Source: CBDCYS01 sp965226245
Lineage (GTDB): Bacteria; Acidobacteriota; Terriglobia; Bryobacterales; UBA6623
Direction: 5' to 3'
Assembly: GCA_965226245.1 (NCBI GenBank)
Contig: CBDDCL010000015.1
Coordinates: forward strand, 6,138,001 to 6,202,000
DNA length: 64,000 bases
The position numbers were made by a program, and so were the translations under genes. Below the pieces are notes generated by a model. The model had not been told where the DNA came from. It was given only the letters and a program-made list of their open reading frames with translations, and did no database searches. Every line of letters begins with the position of its first letter. Positions within the stretch are counted from its first letter, which is position 1. Shown one piece after another: positions 1 through 9,820 of this stretch.

Positions 1-571
1 ATCCTTTTGTCCCGAATCACTTGCGCGATCCGTCGCATCAGAATGTCGTGATTCACATGGTCGAAGAACTTGGCGATGTCTATATCCACCACCCAGTCCT
101 TGCCCTCGCGGACGTATCCCTGTGCCACGCGTACCGCCTCATGCGCGCTCCGCCCCGGCCGAAATCCGTAGCTCGACTCGCTGAACATCGGCTCCCAAAA
201 CCAGGCTCAAAGATCGGCGTCAAAACTTGCAGCAACGCTTGCTGCAGCAGCCGGTCCATCACCGTCGGGATGCCCAACAGCCGTTGGCCTCCGTGCGGAT
301 TGGATATCTCTACCCGCCGCACGGGACTCGGCGTCCAGCGCCCCGCCAGCAGTTTCGCCCGGATCTTTTCACCGTGGCGTCGAAAGTGGGATTCGAGTTG
401 TTCGGTGGTCATGCCGTCGATGCCCGCCGCGCCGCGGTTGCGTTTGACCGCCCCCAGCGCACGCCGCAGGTTCTCTTCGGCCGCCACTTGTTCCATCAGA
501 TCGTCGTGCATCACTTTCTGTCGAGAGTCTCGCGGCTCACGCTCGGGTTCCCGCCGGCATTGGCCCGCCAC
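1..571 (-). pseudogene. Group II intron reverse transcriptase/maturase, frameshifted and cut by window edge
   Basis: The first ~120 residues carry the RT N-terminal region (NRGAAGIDGM, then RRVEISNPHGGQRLLGIPTV, then DRLLQQALLQVL). After PIFEP the frame is lost. The correct continuation (SYGFRPGRSAHEAV, then DWVVDIDIAKFFDHVNHDIL) is readable in another minus-strand frame from about 190 down to position 1. The cause is visible: the pentamer ggctc at 190-194 recurs at 204-208, so a 14-bp segment has been inserted, which is not a multiple of three. The FVDI-type catalytic motif (YxDD) is beyond the edge. The protein is therefore probably inactive unless an intact copy acts in trans. Confidence 0.8.
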
Positions 572-1069
572 GGTTCCACCGCTTCTGCCTCCGCCTGCTC
601 CCCGTCTCGTTCCCCCAGCGGGGAAGGACCCTGCGGTCCGGGACTCCGGGAAACCTCTTGCACGCTGTGCCAGTCGCTCCTCTAGCTTTGCTCCTTGGTC
701 CTTCAGCCCTTTGCTCCAGCGGCGTTACCCGCCTTCTCGGCTACTATGGCTTCTGCTGACTTCTCCCCCGCTCTCACGGAGAAGCTCTCCCCAGGTAAGG
801 CGCTGATTCTGTTCCTTCGTGCCGTCCGGCTCTACCTCGCACGTCTCGTATGGATATTGGGCTTCGCGGTGGCCAGCACGCTTACCGCCCGTACGCGGCC
901 TCTCTGCCGGTTTGTGTTCCTACAGTCGAAGTATTCGTTCCCCGCTTCCTTCGGCTTTCACCGCGCGGCTTGCGCCCCACGACTTCCGCTCTGCGGTTCC
1001 CTACGGTTACCTCCATCGGTCCCGGCAGGATCGTTTCATCCTGCTAGAATCAGCCCATGCTGGGCACAC
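1..1069 (-). mobile_element. Group II intron, 5' part (continues past the window edge)
   Basis: On the minus strand the element begins with GTGTGCCC at 1069, which fits the GUGYG 5' end of group II introns. About 500 nt of GC-rich, structured sequence (571-1069) then precedes a reverse-transcriptase ORF, the usual distance between intron 5' end and domain IV ORF. The 3' end (rest of the RT, domains V and VI) lies outside the window. The intron sits 115 bp behind the recG stop codon, next to a palindrome-like stretch (1070-1095) that resembles the hairpin at 21987-22004. Insertion behind a hairpin is known for some bacterial introns. The exact 5' boundary is my reading of the consensus and is not proven. 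Confidence 0.7.
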
Positions 1070-1184
1070 TGGCGCGCGCCTCCAGCCGTGCCGTGTCGCC
1101 ATTCCTGGCGACATGTCTGTGCCGTCCAGGCGCCACCTGCCGGGTACCGCGAAAACCCGTCCAACCCTGGGCCTCCTGTTGTTA

Positions 1185-3281
1185 CTACCCCACCTGCACG
1201 AGGCCGTAGCGCCGCTGCCACTTTTCGCGAATGTATTTCACGAGCGTCTGCAGCTCCTTGGCGTTGGCCGGGTTTTCAATGTAGGCGTTCGCTTCGGCCC
1301 GGGCCGCTTCGAGCAGCTCGCGGTCGCGGATGAGGTTCGCCACGCGAAACGCCGGCAACCCTGATTGCTTGGTGCCAAAGAACTCTCCCGGACCTCGCAG
1401 TCGCAGATCGGTTTCGGCGATCTTGAATCCGTCCTGCGTTTCAACCATCGTTTGAATGCGCTCGCGCGCGGTCTCGCCCACCTTCTCGGTCAGCAGCACG
1501 CAGTAGCTTTGTTCGGAGCCGCGCCCGACCCGCCCGCGCAACTGATGAAGCTGCGAGAGCCCGAAGCTCTCGGCGTGCTCGATGACCATCACGGTGGCGT
1601 TCGGCACGTCCACGCCGACTTCGATCACGGTCGTCGAGACGAGAATTTGAACCTCCCCGGCTTTGAATCGCTGCATCACCGACTGTTTTTCGGCAGTCGG
1701 CAGCCGGCCGTGAAGCAGGCTGACCTCGAGACCCGGAAAAACGGTCTTGGAGAGGTGCTCGTAAAGCTTTTGCGCTGCTTTGACGGCTTTGGCCTCCGAC
1801 TCCTCGATGGTGGGGCACACGACGTAAACCTGACGTCCCTTGTCCACTTCCTTGCGGACAAAACTGTAGACCTTCTCGACCCGATCTTGCCCGGCCTCTC
1901 TCGTAATGATGGGACGCCGTCCTGGGGGCAATTCGTCGATCACCGATACGTCGAGATCGCCGTAGACCGTCAGCGCCAGCGTTCGCGGTATCGGGGTGGC
2001 GGTCATCACGAGCACGTCCGGGTGTTTGCCTTTGCGCAGCAGCTCGAACCGCTGCATGACGCCGAAGCGGTGCTGCTCATCGACCACGATCAGGCCGAGG
2101 TTGTTGAACTCGACGTCTTTCGAGATGAGGGCGTGAGTGCCAACGACTACCTGCGCCACTCCTGCGGCCGCCATGCTCTTGAGAGATTTCTTGTCGCGCG
2201 CTTTGGCCGAGCCCGTCAGCAGGACGACGACATAGCCGGCCGGTTCCAGCAGTTGCTTGAAGTAGAGGTAATGCTGCGTTGCCAGCACTTCCGTCGGCGC
2301 CATCACCGCGACTTGATAGTCATTCTCCAGTGCGATCACGCCGGCTTCGAGGGCAACGATGGTTTTGCCGCTGCCCACGTCGCCTTGTAACAGCCGGTTC
2401 ATCGGTGCGGGCTGCGACATGTCGCCCGCAATCTCTTTGAGCACGCGCTTCTGCGCCGCGGTCGGCTTGAAGGGCAGGATACTCTTGATCTTTTCGCGCG
2501 CGCGGTCGTTGAGGGAAAAGGCGATTCCTTGGACACCGCGGGTCTTGCGTCTTTTGAGGGCGAGCCCGCACTCGAGGTAGAAGAACTCCTCGAAAATAAG
2601 CCGGGACTGTGCCGGCATTCGAAAAGCGTTGAGCAGCCGCAAGTCCGCGTCAGCTTCGGGAAAATGCGCCTGCCGCAGCGCCAGCGGACGCGCGGGCAAG
2701 CCGATCCGGCGGCGGACGCTTTCCGGCAGCGGGTCCTCATTCGGGGGCACGGCTTCCAGAGCGCGATGGATGAGTCCGCGCAGGATACGGGTATTCACCT
2801 TGTTGGCGGCCTGATAGATCGGGACGATACGGGCCAGATGCAGATTCCCTTCGGCCTCGTCGGCGCTGTCGAGGATTTCGTATTGCGGGTGAAAAATCGT
2901 GATTTCCTTGGCATAATCGTCCCATTCAACCTTGCCGTAGAGAGCAACCTGGCGGCCCCGTTCGAGGATCGACTGCAGGTAGTCTCCGCGGAACCATTTG
3001 CAGACCAGCGGCGGGCCGCTGCCGTCCGTGATTCGGACCTCGAACATACGCAGCGAGCTGCGGCGCGAATGGAAAAGTTGCGCCGCCGAGATGCGCCCCA
3101 CAACCGTGGCGGTCTCACCGGGCGCGAGCTGGGAGATGGGTTTTGTGTTGCCGCGGTCTTCGTAACGAAAGGGCAGGTAGTAGAGCAAGTCCTCGACCGT
3201 GAGGACGCCCTTGGCCTCCAGCATCTTGGCGCGGTGAGGGCCGACGCCCTTGAGATAGGTGATGGGGGTATCGAGGTCCAT
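1185..3281 (-). CDS. recG: ATP-dependent DNA helicase RecG
   Basis: RecG remodels stalled replication forks and migrates branched DNA. The 698-residue length is normal for the family. An N-terminal helix-hairpin-helix-like stretch (TYLKGVGPHRAKML) and the OB-fold wedge domain (about 55-150) are followed by two RecA-like helicase domains. Walker A is GDVGSGKT at 300-307. Motif II is DEQH at 401-404. The motif VI region is QLRGRVGRG. Divergent sequence follows its start, and the group II intron lies immediately behind its stop. Nothing in the reading frame looks damaged. Confidence 0.96.
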   Translation of the reverse strand: MDLDTPITYLKGVGPHRAKMLEAKGVLTVEDLLYYLPFRYEDRGNTKPISQLAPGETATVVGRISAAQLFHSRRSSLRMFEVRITDGSGPPLVCKWFRGDYLQSILERGRQVALYGKVEWDDYAKEITIFHPQYEILDSADEAEGNLHLARIVPIYQAANKVNTRILRGLIHRALEAVPPNEDPLPESVRRRIGLPARPLALRQAHFPEADADLRLLNAFRMPAQSRLIFEEFFYLECGLALKRRKTRGVQGIAFSLNDRAREKIKSILPFKPTAAQKRVLKEIAGDMSQPAPMNRLLQGDVGSGKTIVALEAGVIALENDYQVAVMAPTEVLATQHYLYFKQLLEPAGYVVVLLTGSAKARDKKSLKSMAAAGVAQVVVGTHALISKDVEFNNLGLIVVDEQHRFGVMQRFELLRKGKHPDVLVMTATPIPRTLALTVYGDLDVSVIDELPPGRRPIITREAGQDRVEKVYSFVRKEVDKGRQVYVVCPTIEESEAKAVKAAQKLYEHLSKTVFPGLEVSLLHGRLPTAEKQSVMQRFKAGEVQILVSTTVIEVGVDVPNATVMVIEHAESFGLSQLHQLRGRVGRGSEQSYCVLLTEKVGETARERIQTMVETQDGFKIAETDLRLRGPGEFFGTKQSGLPAFRVANLIRDRELLEAARAEANAYIENPANAKELQTLVKYIREKWQRRYGLVQVG

Positions 3282-3462
3282 CCGGTGGAAGGCTCGCCGA
3301 AGGGGCCTTGGCCAGCCCGAGCCGGGATTCTCGATTGTATCTCGCGGAGGGAATCCCGTAGGGGCGCAGCGTGCTACGCCCGTCTCGCTCCTGACCCTCG
3401 TAACCGGACTGCAAGCACAGGACGGGCCATGCGTCGGGCCGGGCGCCTGCTTCGAAACGCCG

Positions 3463-3987
3463 CTACTCGAGGTACTTGTCGATAATCTTGTCCAGCCCCT
3501 CGCCCTGGAAGATGCTGTTGTTCAACGCGTTGTAGCCGTAGTCTTCCTGGATCCAGCCTTCCTGATCAATCACGAAGAAGTGGGGCGTGTTGAACTTGGG
3601 GTTCTGCGGCGTGAGCTTCAAGTAAGAAGCGGCCACCTGCCCGCAATCGAACAATACAAGCTGGCTGAGGCCGTTCGAGATCAGATACTTCTGGACGGTG
3701 TTCTGGTTGTCCGGCGGGGCAGTCACGATATCGATAACCTTGATCCGGCGCTCGTATTTGTCCTCGACGCGGGCCAGGTTCTTCGAAAAACTCAGGCAAT
3801 GGGGGCAGTCCGTTCTCATCACGTTCAGGATGACCACCTTGCCGCGATACTTGTAGAGGTCGTGCTGCTGAAGGCTCAAGTCCGGCAGCGAGAAGCCCGG
3901 GGCACGGCGGTTGGAGAGGCTTCCAGCGGACCAAGCCGTGACGGTGAGCGAAAGAATCGAAAGGGAAAGAATCAACCAGCGGCGCAT
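3463..3987 (-). CDS. Secreted thioredoxin-fold (TlpA/AhpC-like) protein
   Basis: The protein has 174 residues when started at MRRWLILSLSILSL. That start gives a classical signal peptide, so the longer upstream extension of the frame was dropped. After the signal comes NRRAPGFSLPDLSL, the usual opening of TlpA/peroxiredoxin-type domains, and then VVILNVMRTDCPHCLSF with a CPHC redox motif. HFFVIDQEGWI near the C-terminus is the typical last strands of the fold. It probably works as an extracytoplasmic thiol-disulfide reductase or resolvase; the substrate cannot be told. It lies 180 bp beyond recG in the same direction and may share its transcription unit. Confidence 0.8.
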   Translation of the reverse strand: MRRWLILSLSILSLTVTAWSAGSLSNRRAPGFSLPDLSLQQHDLYKYRGKVVILNVMRTDCPHCLSFSKNLARVEDKYERRIKVIDIVTAPPDNQNTVQKYLISNGLSQLVLFDCGQVAASYLKLTPQNPKFNTPHFFVIDQEGWIQEDYGYNALNNSIFQGEGLDKIIDKYLE

Positions 3988-4180
3988 ACTAGTCAAGGTA
4001 GCACAAGAAAACTTGCATTGAAGAAACTTCGTCATCCGGTTGTAAGGATCGTCACGATCCTGGCACGTCACTCGGCCGCGGGCAGTGACTGTCTTAGGAA
4101 TCAGTTTCTTATACGCGGGCCCCGCGCCAGCCCAGCGTTCGTCCACCGGCCACGGGAGGGTCCGGCTCACCGGCGGACCA

Positions 4181-4996
4181 CTAGCGAATCATGTCGTTCT
4201 TGGTCAACCCCACGTTGACCTTCATGCTGAGCGTTGTGCTCTCCAGGGCGAACTTTCCATTCCGCAGGACTCGCTTGACGAAAGGCCAGCGGTAACCGCC
4301 CACCACGCGAAAGTCAGAGTAAAGCTCCTCCACCTGCGCCAAACCCGTGGGCGTGTCGCCGACGAACATCTTCTTGATCACGTCGCCGGTTTCCTTGTCG
4401 ACAAAAAGACGCAGCGGCATGTTGCCGACGTCATTGAGCTCGATCACTTCCGTCATGCGTCCGTTGACTTCTTCCTCGCGAAGAAAGCGCACCTGATCCC
4501 GCACGGGCGGCTCGGCCAGAAATACGTGGGAGCGTGCCAGGTCAGCCTTGATTTGCGCCGAGGCGCCGTCGGGCAAATAACGCATATCGTTGGGAAGCAT
4601 CTGCCAGCCCTTTTCGCCGTCGAAAACCACGATGATCTTGGCATTGGGAACTTCGATCTCCTGGCGGACCAAGTTGGGCGTCAGAAAGAACCCTTTGCTC
4701 GTCAGCTCAATTTGTTTATCCTGCTCTTTTGGGTTGTTGGTGCGAGTCACCAGGTCAAAGGTGTAGTCACGAACGGGCGGAGCCGACGGCTCGGCCCCAA
4801 CGCGCTCTCTGGCGCGCTCGTATACCTCCCAAGCCCGCTTCTTGGGGTCCGGCTCATCCGCCGCGAGGACAGGCGCGGCGAGGGCGTTCATTAGCAGAAG
4901 CAGCGTGATGAGGTAGGCGCCACTACTTATCTGCCTCATGAAATCATTATGGACCATGGGTTGCTTCGGCGAATCAGGGATTCTGCCTAGACTCAT
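4181..4996 (-). CDS. Outer-membrane lipoprotein-sorting-like (LolA-fold) exported protein
   Basis: The protein has 271 residues. The ATG at 4996 is preceded by AAGGAG (5007-5012) at about 10 nt, which favours this start even though it gives a long n-region before the hydrophobic stretch AYLITLLLLMNALAAPVLAA. The mature part alternates beta strands (RDYTFDLVTRT; KIIVVFDGEKGWQM; VIELNDVGNMPLRLFVDKETGDV; DFRVVGGYRWPF), the pattern of LolA/LolB-like sorting proteins that are often annotated as outer membrane lipoprotein-sorting proteins. A role in binding lipid or lipoprotein in the periplasm is a family inference. A start at MRQISSG (4939) would give a more standard signal peptide. Confidence 0.65.
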   Translation of the reverse strand: MSLGRIPDSPKQPMVHNDFMRQISSGAYLITLLLLMNALAAPVLAADEPDPKKRAWEVYERARERVGAEPSAPPVRDYTFDLVTRTNNPKEQDKQIELTSKGFFLTPNLVRQEIEVPNAKIIVVFDGEKGWQMLPNDMRYLPDGASAQIKADLARSHVFLAEPPVRDQVRFLREEEVNGRMTEVIELNDVGNMPLRLFVDKETGDVIKKMFVGDTPTGLAQVEELYSDFRVVGGYRWPFVKRVLRNGKFALESTTLSMKVNVGLTKNDMIR

Positions 4997-5173
4997 TGCT
5001 GGACAGCTCCTTATCCCGGACGCACCGCAACCATCCTGTTCCAGCCGTACCGTTTTCCCGTGTAAGACGCGTCACGCTTCGGATCTATGAAAGAATGGAA
5101 CTGTACGGGCCGCCGCGGCGGTTGCGTCCCGCCACCGGAACAGGACGCTGATGTAATTAGGGTCAACACTCGA

Positions 5174-5202
5174 TTGCCATCTGGGGCCCCACGTACGATA
5201 AT
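5174..5202 (+). promoter_or_regulatory. Sigma-70-type promoter for clpX
   Basis: TTGCCA at 5174-5179 and GATAAT at 5197-5202 are separated by exactly 17 nt. This is a good housekeeping-promoter fit and stands about 85 nt before the clpX start. No other strong promoter pair was seen in the 290-bp gap 4997-5286. Confidence 0.55.
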
Positions 5203-5286
5203 TGGTATGGCTGTCCTGGCAGCGTCACCGCCGGGTCCCGTCCATCGTTCGGGCGCCGGGCTGGGTCCGCCAACGGGAGTTCTTTT

Positions 5287-6567
5287 GTGAAACGAAGCGG
5301 AGGCGATGATACTCTACGGTGCTCGTTCTGTCACAAAACCCAGGAAGTCGTTGGCAAGCTGATCTCGACCCCGGGCGACTACCCCAAGGCCTACATTTGC
5401 GACGAATGCGTTGCTGTTTGCAATTCGATCCTTGAGGACGACAAGCCGGAGTCTTCCGGCCCCAACGCTTTTACCCTCCTGAAACCCCAAGAGCTAAAGG
5501 AGCGTCTCGACCAATACGTCGTCGGACAGCACTCCGCCAAAAAGAAGCTGGCTGTCGCCGTCTATAACCACTACAAGCGCGTTTTCATGAACAAGCAGCG
5601 CGGCAACAGCGATGTCGAGCTGCAGAAGTCGAACATCCTGATGGTCGGCGCCACCGGCACGGGCAAGACGCTGCTCGCCCAGACTCTAGCGAGGATCCTT
5701 GACGTTCCGTTCGCCATCGCCGATGCCACGACTCTGACCGAAGCAGGTTACGTCGGCGAGGATGTGGAAAACATCATCCTGAAGTTGCTGCAATCCGCCG
5801 ATGGAGATGTTCAGAGGGCGCAGCAGGGAATCATCTACATCGACGAGATCGACAAACTGAGCCGGAAGGATGAAAACCCTTCCATCACTCGCGATGTTTC
5901 GGGCGAGGGCGTGCAGCAGGCGCTGCTGAAGATCCTCGAGGGCACCGTCGCTAACGTTCCCCCGCAAGGTGGCCGCAAGCATCCTCACCAAGAGTTTACG
6001 CCGGTCGATACGACGAACATCCTTTTCATCTGCGGCGGCGCGTTCGTCGGGCTGGAAAAGATCGTGGCCCGGCGCTTGGACCAGCGCGTCGTGGGCTTCC
6101 GCGCGTCGGCGGAACCAGACAAGGGAGCCGACGAGGCGGTAGCGATCGACGGCGAGAGGGACCTGGGCTTGCTGGGACAAGTTCAACCGCAGGACTTGAT
6201 CCGCCACGGCTTCATTCCCGAGTTCGTGGGCCGCTTGCCGGTCAACGCGGCGCTGGGCGAGCTGGACCAGAAGGCTCTCGTCGAGATTCTTTCGCGTCCG
6301 AAGAATTGTTTAGTGCGGCAGTACCAGAAGCTTTTCGAGTATGAAAACGTGCACCTGCGGTTGGAGCAGGACGCACTTGAAGCAATCGCGAGTCTGGCGC
6401 TGGAACGCAAGGTCGGCGCCCGCGGCTTACGGATGATCATGGAAGAGATGATGCTTGACCTGATGTACTATCTGCCGTCCTACAAACGCGTCAAGGAATA
6501 TGTTGTAACCAGGCAAATGGTCGAAGACCACAAAGTGCACTTGACGGTTCTCGACAAAGCCGGCTAG
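5287..6567 (+). CDS. clpX: ATP-dependent Clp protease ATP-binding subunit ClpX
   Basis: ClpX unfolds substrates and feeds them to ClpP. The protein has 426 residues, as usual. The N-terminal zinc-binding domain has CSFC...CDEC at about 14-40. Walker A is GATGTGKT (about 122-129), the pore loop is GYVGEDVEN, Walker B is IIYIDEIDK, and the sensor/C-domain runs through GFIPEFVGRLPV and KVGARGLRMIMEEMM. The start is a GTG with GGGAG seven nt upstream. No clpP is adjacent inside the window; lon and engB follow, a grouping of protease and GTPase genes also seen in Bacillus-type clusters. Confidence 0.97.
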   Translation: MKRSGGDDTLRCSFCHKTQEVVGKLISTPGDYPKAYICDECVAVCNSILEDDKPESSGPNAFTLLKPQELKERLDQYVVGQHSAKKKLAVAVYNHYKRVFMNKQRGNSDVELQKSNILMVGATGTGKTLLAQTLARILDVPFAIADATTLTEAGYVGEDVENIILKLLQSADGDVQRAQQGIIYIDEIDKLSRKDENPSITRDVSGEGVQQALLKILEGTVANVPPQGGRKHPHQEFTPVDTTNILFICGGAFVGLEKIVARRLDQRVVGFRASAEPDKGADEAVAIDGERDLGLLGQVQPQDLIRHGFIPEFVGRLPVNAALGELDQKALVEILSRPKNCLVRQYQKLFEYENVHLRLEQDALEAIASLALERKVGARGLRMIMEEMMLDLMYYLPSYKRVKEYVVTRQMVEDHKVHLTVLDKAG

Positions 6568-6639
6568 CCCTCAATCCACGCCGATCGGCTACAATTAAAT
6601 TGCCAGCCTGAATACGCCTGGAGAATCAGCCACACACTT

Positions 6640-9054
6640 ATGCCGTCAGCGAAGGAAAAGTCCTTGACCCAGCGACTCCCGATGATGCCGATCCGGGACG
6701 TGGTGATCTTCCCTCACATGATGAATCCGTTCGTGGTGGGGCGGGAATCCAGCGTCAGGGCTTTGGAATGCGCTTTGGCGACGGACAAGAAGATCTTCTT
6801 GGCGACCCAGCACGACGCCTCGATCGACGACCCCACGCCGGATCAAATTTTCCAAGTCGGCACCATCGTCAACATCGTTCAGAGCCTCAAGCTGCCCGAC
6901 GGCAATATCAAGGTGCTCGTGGAAGGCCTGGAGCGTGCCCGCATTTTGTCGATCACCTTGGAGGAAGGCTTCCATCGTGCAACCGTCAAGAAAGCGGCTC
7001 AAAGCACCCCGGAGAGTCCGCAAATCGAAGCTTTGATCGGGCGCGCGACGTCTCTGTTTGAGCAGTACGTCAAGCAAAGCCAAAACCTCAACTACGAGAC
7101 CATGATCGCCGCCGTGCGGGTGGACGATCCCAGCAAGCTGGCGGACACCATCGGCGCGAATCTGCAGTTGACGATTCCAGAAAAACAGGATTTCCTCGAA
7201 ATTTTCGATCCTGTTGCGCGTCTCACGCGCATCGCGGAGGTGCTCGAGATCGAGATCGAGAAGCTCAGCGTGGATCGCACGGTTCAGGGCCGCGTCAAGC
7301 GGCAGATGGAAAAGGCCCAGAAAGAGTACTACCTCAACGAAAAGATCAAGGCCATCCAAAAAGAGCTGGGCCGCGGCGAGAAAAGCGAGTTCGACGAACT
7401 GCGCGCCAAGATCGAAGAAGCGGGGATGAAGAAGGACGCCCACGACAAGGCGATGACCGAACTCCGGCGCTTGGAGAATATGCCGCCGATGTCGGCCGAG
7501 TCGACCGTCTCGCGCAACTACATCGATTGGCTGCTGGCCGTCCCGTGGAAGAAGAAGTCGCGCGAGATCCGGGATCTCGAGTACGCCGAGAATGTTCTCA
7601 ATACGGACCACTACGGCCTCTTGAAAATCAAGGACCGCATTCTCGAGTTCCTTGCCGTGCGCCGCCTAGTCAGGGATCCGCGCGGCTCGATTCTCTGCTT
7701 CGTGGGGCCTCCCGGCGTGGGCAAGACCTCGCTGGGAAAATCCGTCGCCAGGGCGACGGGCCGCAAGTTCATTCGCATGTCGCTCGGCGGCGTCCGGGAC
7801 GAAGCCGAAATCCGCGGACATCGCCGCACCTACATCGGCGCCCTGCCCGGACAGATCATGCAGATGATGAAGAAAGCGGGCACGCGCAACCCGGTCTTCA
7901 TGCTGGATGAGCTCGACAAGATGTCGATGGACTTCCGCGGCGACCCCTCGGCGGCGCTGATGGAAGTGCTGGATCCCGAACAGAATCACATGTTCGTGGA
8001 TCACTACCTCGATGTGGAATACGACCTCAGCAAGGTCTTCTTCATCGCCACGGCCAACGTGTTGCACACACTGCCCCCGGCGCTGCAAGACAGGCTGGAG
8101 ATTATTCGCCTCAGCGGATACACCGAGCACGAGAAGATCGAGATCGCCAAGCGGCACCTGGTGAGCAAGCAGCTGCGCCAGAACGGGCTGAAGGATTCAG
8201 ACCTCGAGTTCGGCCACGAGGGCCTGGTGCGCCTCGTTCAGGAGTACACACGCGAAGCCGGTGTCCGGAATCTGGAACGCGAGATCGGCAACACCTGCCG
8301 CAAAGTCGCCCGCAACGTGGTCTCCCGCAAGAAGGGCGAGAAGGAAGAGAAAACGGTCGTTGACAACGAGAACCTTCCAGACTTCTTGGGTATCCCCAAA
8401 TACCGCGACATCGGGGCTGAAAAGAAGAACGAGATCGGCGCCGCGGTGGGGCTGGCCTGGACCGAAATGGGCGGCCAGTTGCTCAGCATCGAAGCTACGC
8501 TCATGGACGGCAAGGGAAAGCTGACCATGACCGGCAAGCTGGGCGATGTGATGCAGGAGTCGGCGCAAGCCGCCATGAGCTATATCCGTTCGCGCTCGCA
8601 GAAGTTCGGGCTGCCGAAGGATTTCTATCGCCATCTCGATGTTCACATTCATATCCCGGAAGGAGCCATCCCGAAGGATGGCCCCTCGGCGGGAATCACG
8701 CTGACAACCACACTCGCGAGCGCGCTGGCTCGGGTGCCGGTTCGCGGTGATATCGCCATGACGGGTGAGATTACACTGCGCGGCAAGGTCTTGCCGATCG
8801 GCGGCTTGAAAGAAAAGCTGCTGGCTGCCCACCGTCACGGCATCTTCGAGGCCATTATCCCCAAGGAAAACGAAAAGGACTTGCCCGATATTCCCGAGAA
8901 TATCCGCGAAGCGATGAAATTGCACTTCGTCGAGCACATGGACGAGGTGTTGATGATAGCATTAGAAAGACCCATCGAAGATCTGACCGCCGTTCAGCCG
9001 CCGCCGGAGACAACCCGGCCGAGCGCGGAGGAAGGTCAGAAGGTAACGCACTAG
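6640..9054 (+). CDS. lon: ATP-dependent protease Lon
   Basis: Lon degrades damaged and regulatory proteins in the cytosol. The protein has 804 residues: N-terminal substrate-binding domain (about 10-200), coiled coil (about 210-280), AAA+ module with Walker A GPPGVGKT at 356-363 and Walker B VFMLDELDK, then the Ser/Lys protease domain with Ser683 in DGPSAG and Lys726 in GGLKEK. It lies 72 nt behind clpX in the same direction. A ribosome-binding site is weak: a GGAG is about 16 nt upstream. Confidence 0.97.
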   Translation: MPSAKEKSLTQRLPMMPIRDVVIFPHMMNPFVVGRESSVRALECALATDKKIFLATQHDASIDDPTPDQIFQVGTIVNIVQSLKLPDGNIKVLVEGLERARILSITLEEGFHRATVKKAAQSTPESPQIEALIGRATSLFEQYVKQSQNLNYETMIAAVRVDDPSKLADTIGANLQLTIPEKQDFLEIFDPVARLTRIAEVLEIEIEKLSVDRTVQGRVKRQMEKAQKEYYLNEKIKAIQKELGRGEKSEFDELRAKIEEAGMKKDAHDKAMTELRRLENMPPMSAESTVSRNYIDWLLAVPWKKKSREIRDLEYAENVLNTDHYGLLKIKDRILEFLAVRRLVRDPRGSILCFVGPPGVGKTSLGKSVARATGRKFIRMSLGGVRDEAEIRGHRRTYIGALPGQIMQMMKKAGTRNPVFMLDELDKMSMDFRGDPSAALMEVLDPEQNHMFVDHYLDVEYDLSKVFFIATANVLHTLPPALQDRLEIIRLSGYTEHEKIEIAKRHLVSKQLRQNGLKDSDLEFGHEGLVRLVQEYTREAGVRNLEREIGNTCRKVARNVVSRKKGEKEEKTVVDNENLPDFLGIPKYRDIGAEKKNEIGAAVGLAWTEMGGQLLSIEATLMDGKGKLTMTGKLGDVMQESAQAAMSYIRSRSQKFGLPKDFYRHLDVHIHIPEGAIPKDGPSAGITLTTTLASALARVPVRGDIAMTGEITLRGKVLPIGGLKEKLLAAHRHGIFEAIIPKENEKDLPDIPENIREAMKLHFVEHMDEVLMIALERPIEDLTAVQPPPETTRPSAEEGQKVTH

Positions 9055-9124
9055 TTGTCCGGTAACCTCCTACGCCGCGGCTCAGACAATAGGTTTGAGC
9101 CGGCCTAGAGTGCCCTAGCCGGTC

Positions 9125-9724
9125 ATGTCAGTCGAGTTTGTTGCAAGCGCACCGGACGCTTCTCAATTTCCCCGCGACCGCTTACCGGAAATTGCTTTTG
9201 TCGGCCGGAGTAATGTTGGAAAATCGAGTCTGCTGAATACGCTGCTTCGAGGTCAGAAGCACAAGGCGGGCTCGGCGCCGATTGATCGTAAACAGCTTGC
9301 CCAAGTCAGCCGCACGCCCGGACGTACCCGGACACTCAATTTCTACCGCATCGATCAGGCATTCTACTTCGTCGACCTCCCGGGCTATGGGTATGCGAAG
9401 ATTTCGCGGCGGATCATGGCCGAATGGCGAAAGTTAGCCGAAAGCTATTTGCAAGAGCGCCCTCAACTTCGGTTGGTCGTGATGATCATTGACGTACGGC
9501 ACGGAGCGACGCCGCTCGACGTCCAGATGGCCGATTGGCTGCAGGCAAACGGCCAGCCGTTTCTGGTGGCTGCATCCAAGGCTGACAAGCTTCGGCCGTC
9601 TGAGAGAAGTAAGATCGTAAGTTCCATCGAGAGGGAGTTTCGCCCGGTTGTGCCGTTCTCGTCAAAGACCGGCGAGGGCGCCGGACCGCTCTGGAGCGGC
9701 ATCCGGGAAGCTCTGACCAGCTAG
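9125..9724 (+). CDS. engB: Ribosome biogenesis GTPase EngB/YsxC
   Basis: The protein has 199 residues with the TrmE-Era-EngA-like GTPase fold: G1 GRSNVGKSS (about 27-35), G3 DLPGYGYAK, G4 region AASKADKL (SKAD where TKAD is commoner), and a terminal SSKTGEG element corresponding to G5. EngB acts in 50S subunit maturation. Its position directly behind lon matches the lon-engB neighbourhood known in other bacteria. Confidence 0.95.
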   Translation: MSVEFVASAPDASQFPRDRLPEIAFVGRSNVGKSSLLNTLLRGQKHKAGSAPIDRKQLAQVSRTPGRTRTLNFYRIDQAFYFVDLPGYGYAKISRRIMAEWRKLAESYLQERPQLRLVVMIIDVRHGATPLDVQMADWLQANGQPFLVAASKADKLRPSERSKIVSSIEREFRPVVPFSSKTGEGAGPLWSGIREALTS

Positions 9725-9820
9725 CCAGTTCCGCCGAGACAACGGACAACATCATTCGGTGACCCGTCACCGCTTCTCAACTCAAACCCACCCATCCAAT
9801 TTTTCCATCCAGAGGACATC

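Noticed and set aside
21..1364. Several long plus-strand frames across the intron and the recG end
   Set aside because: They overlap the RT, intron RNA and recG, have biased composition and look like shadows.
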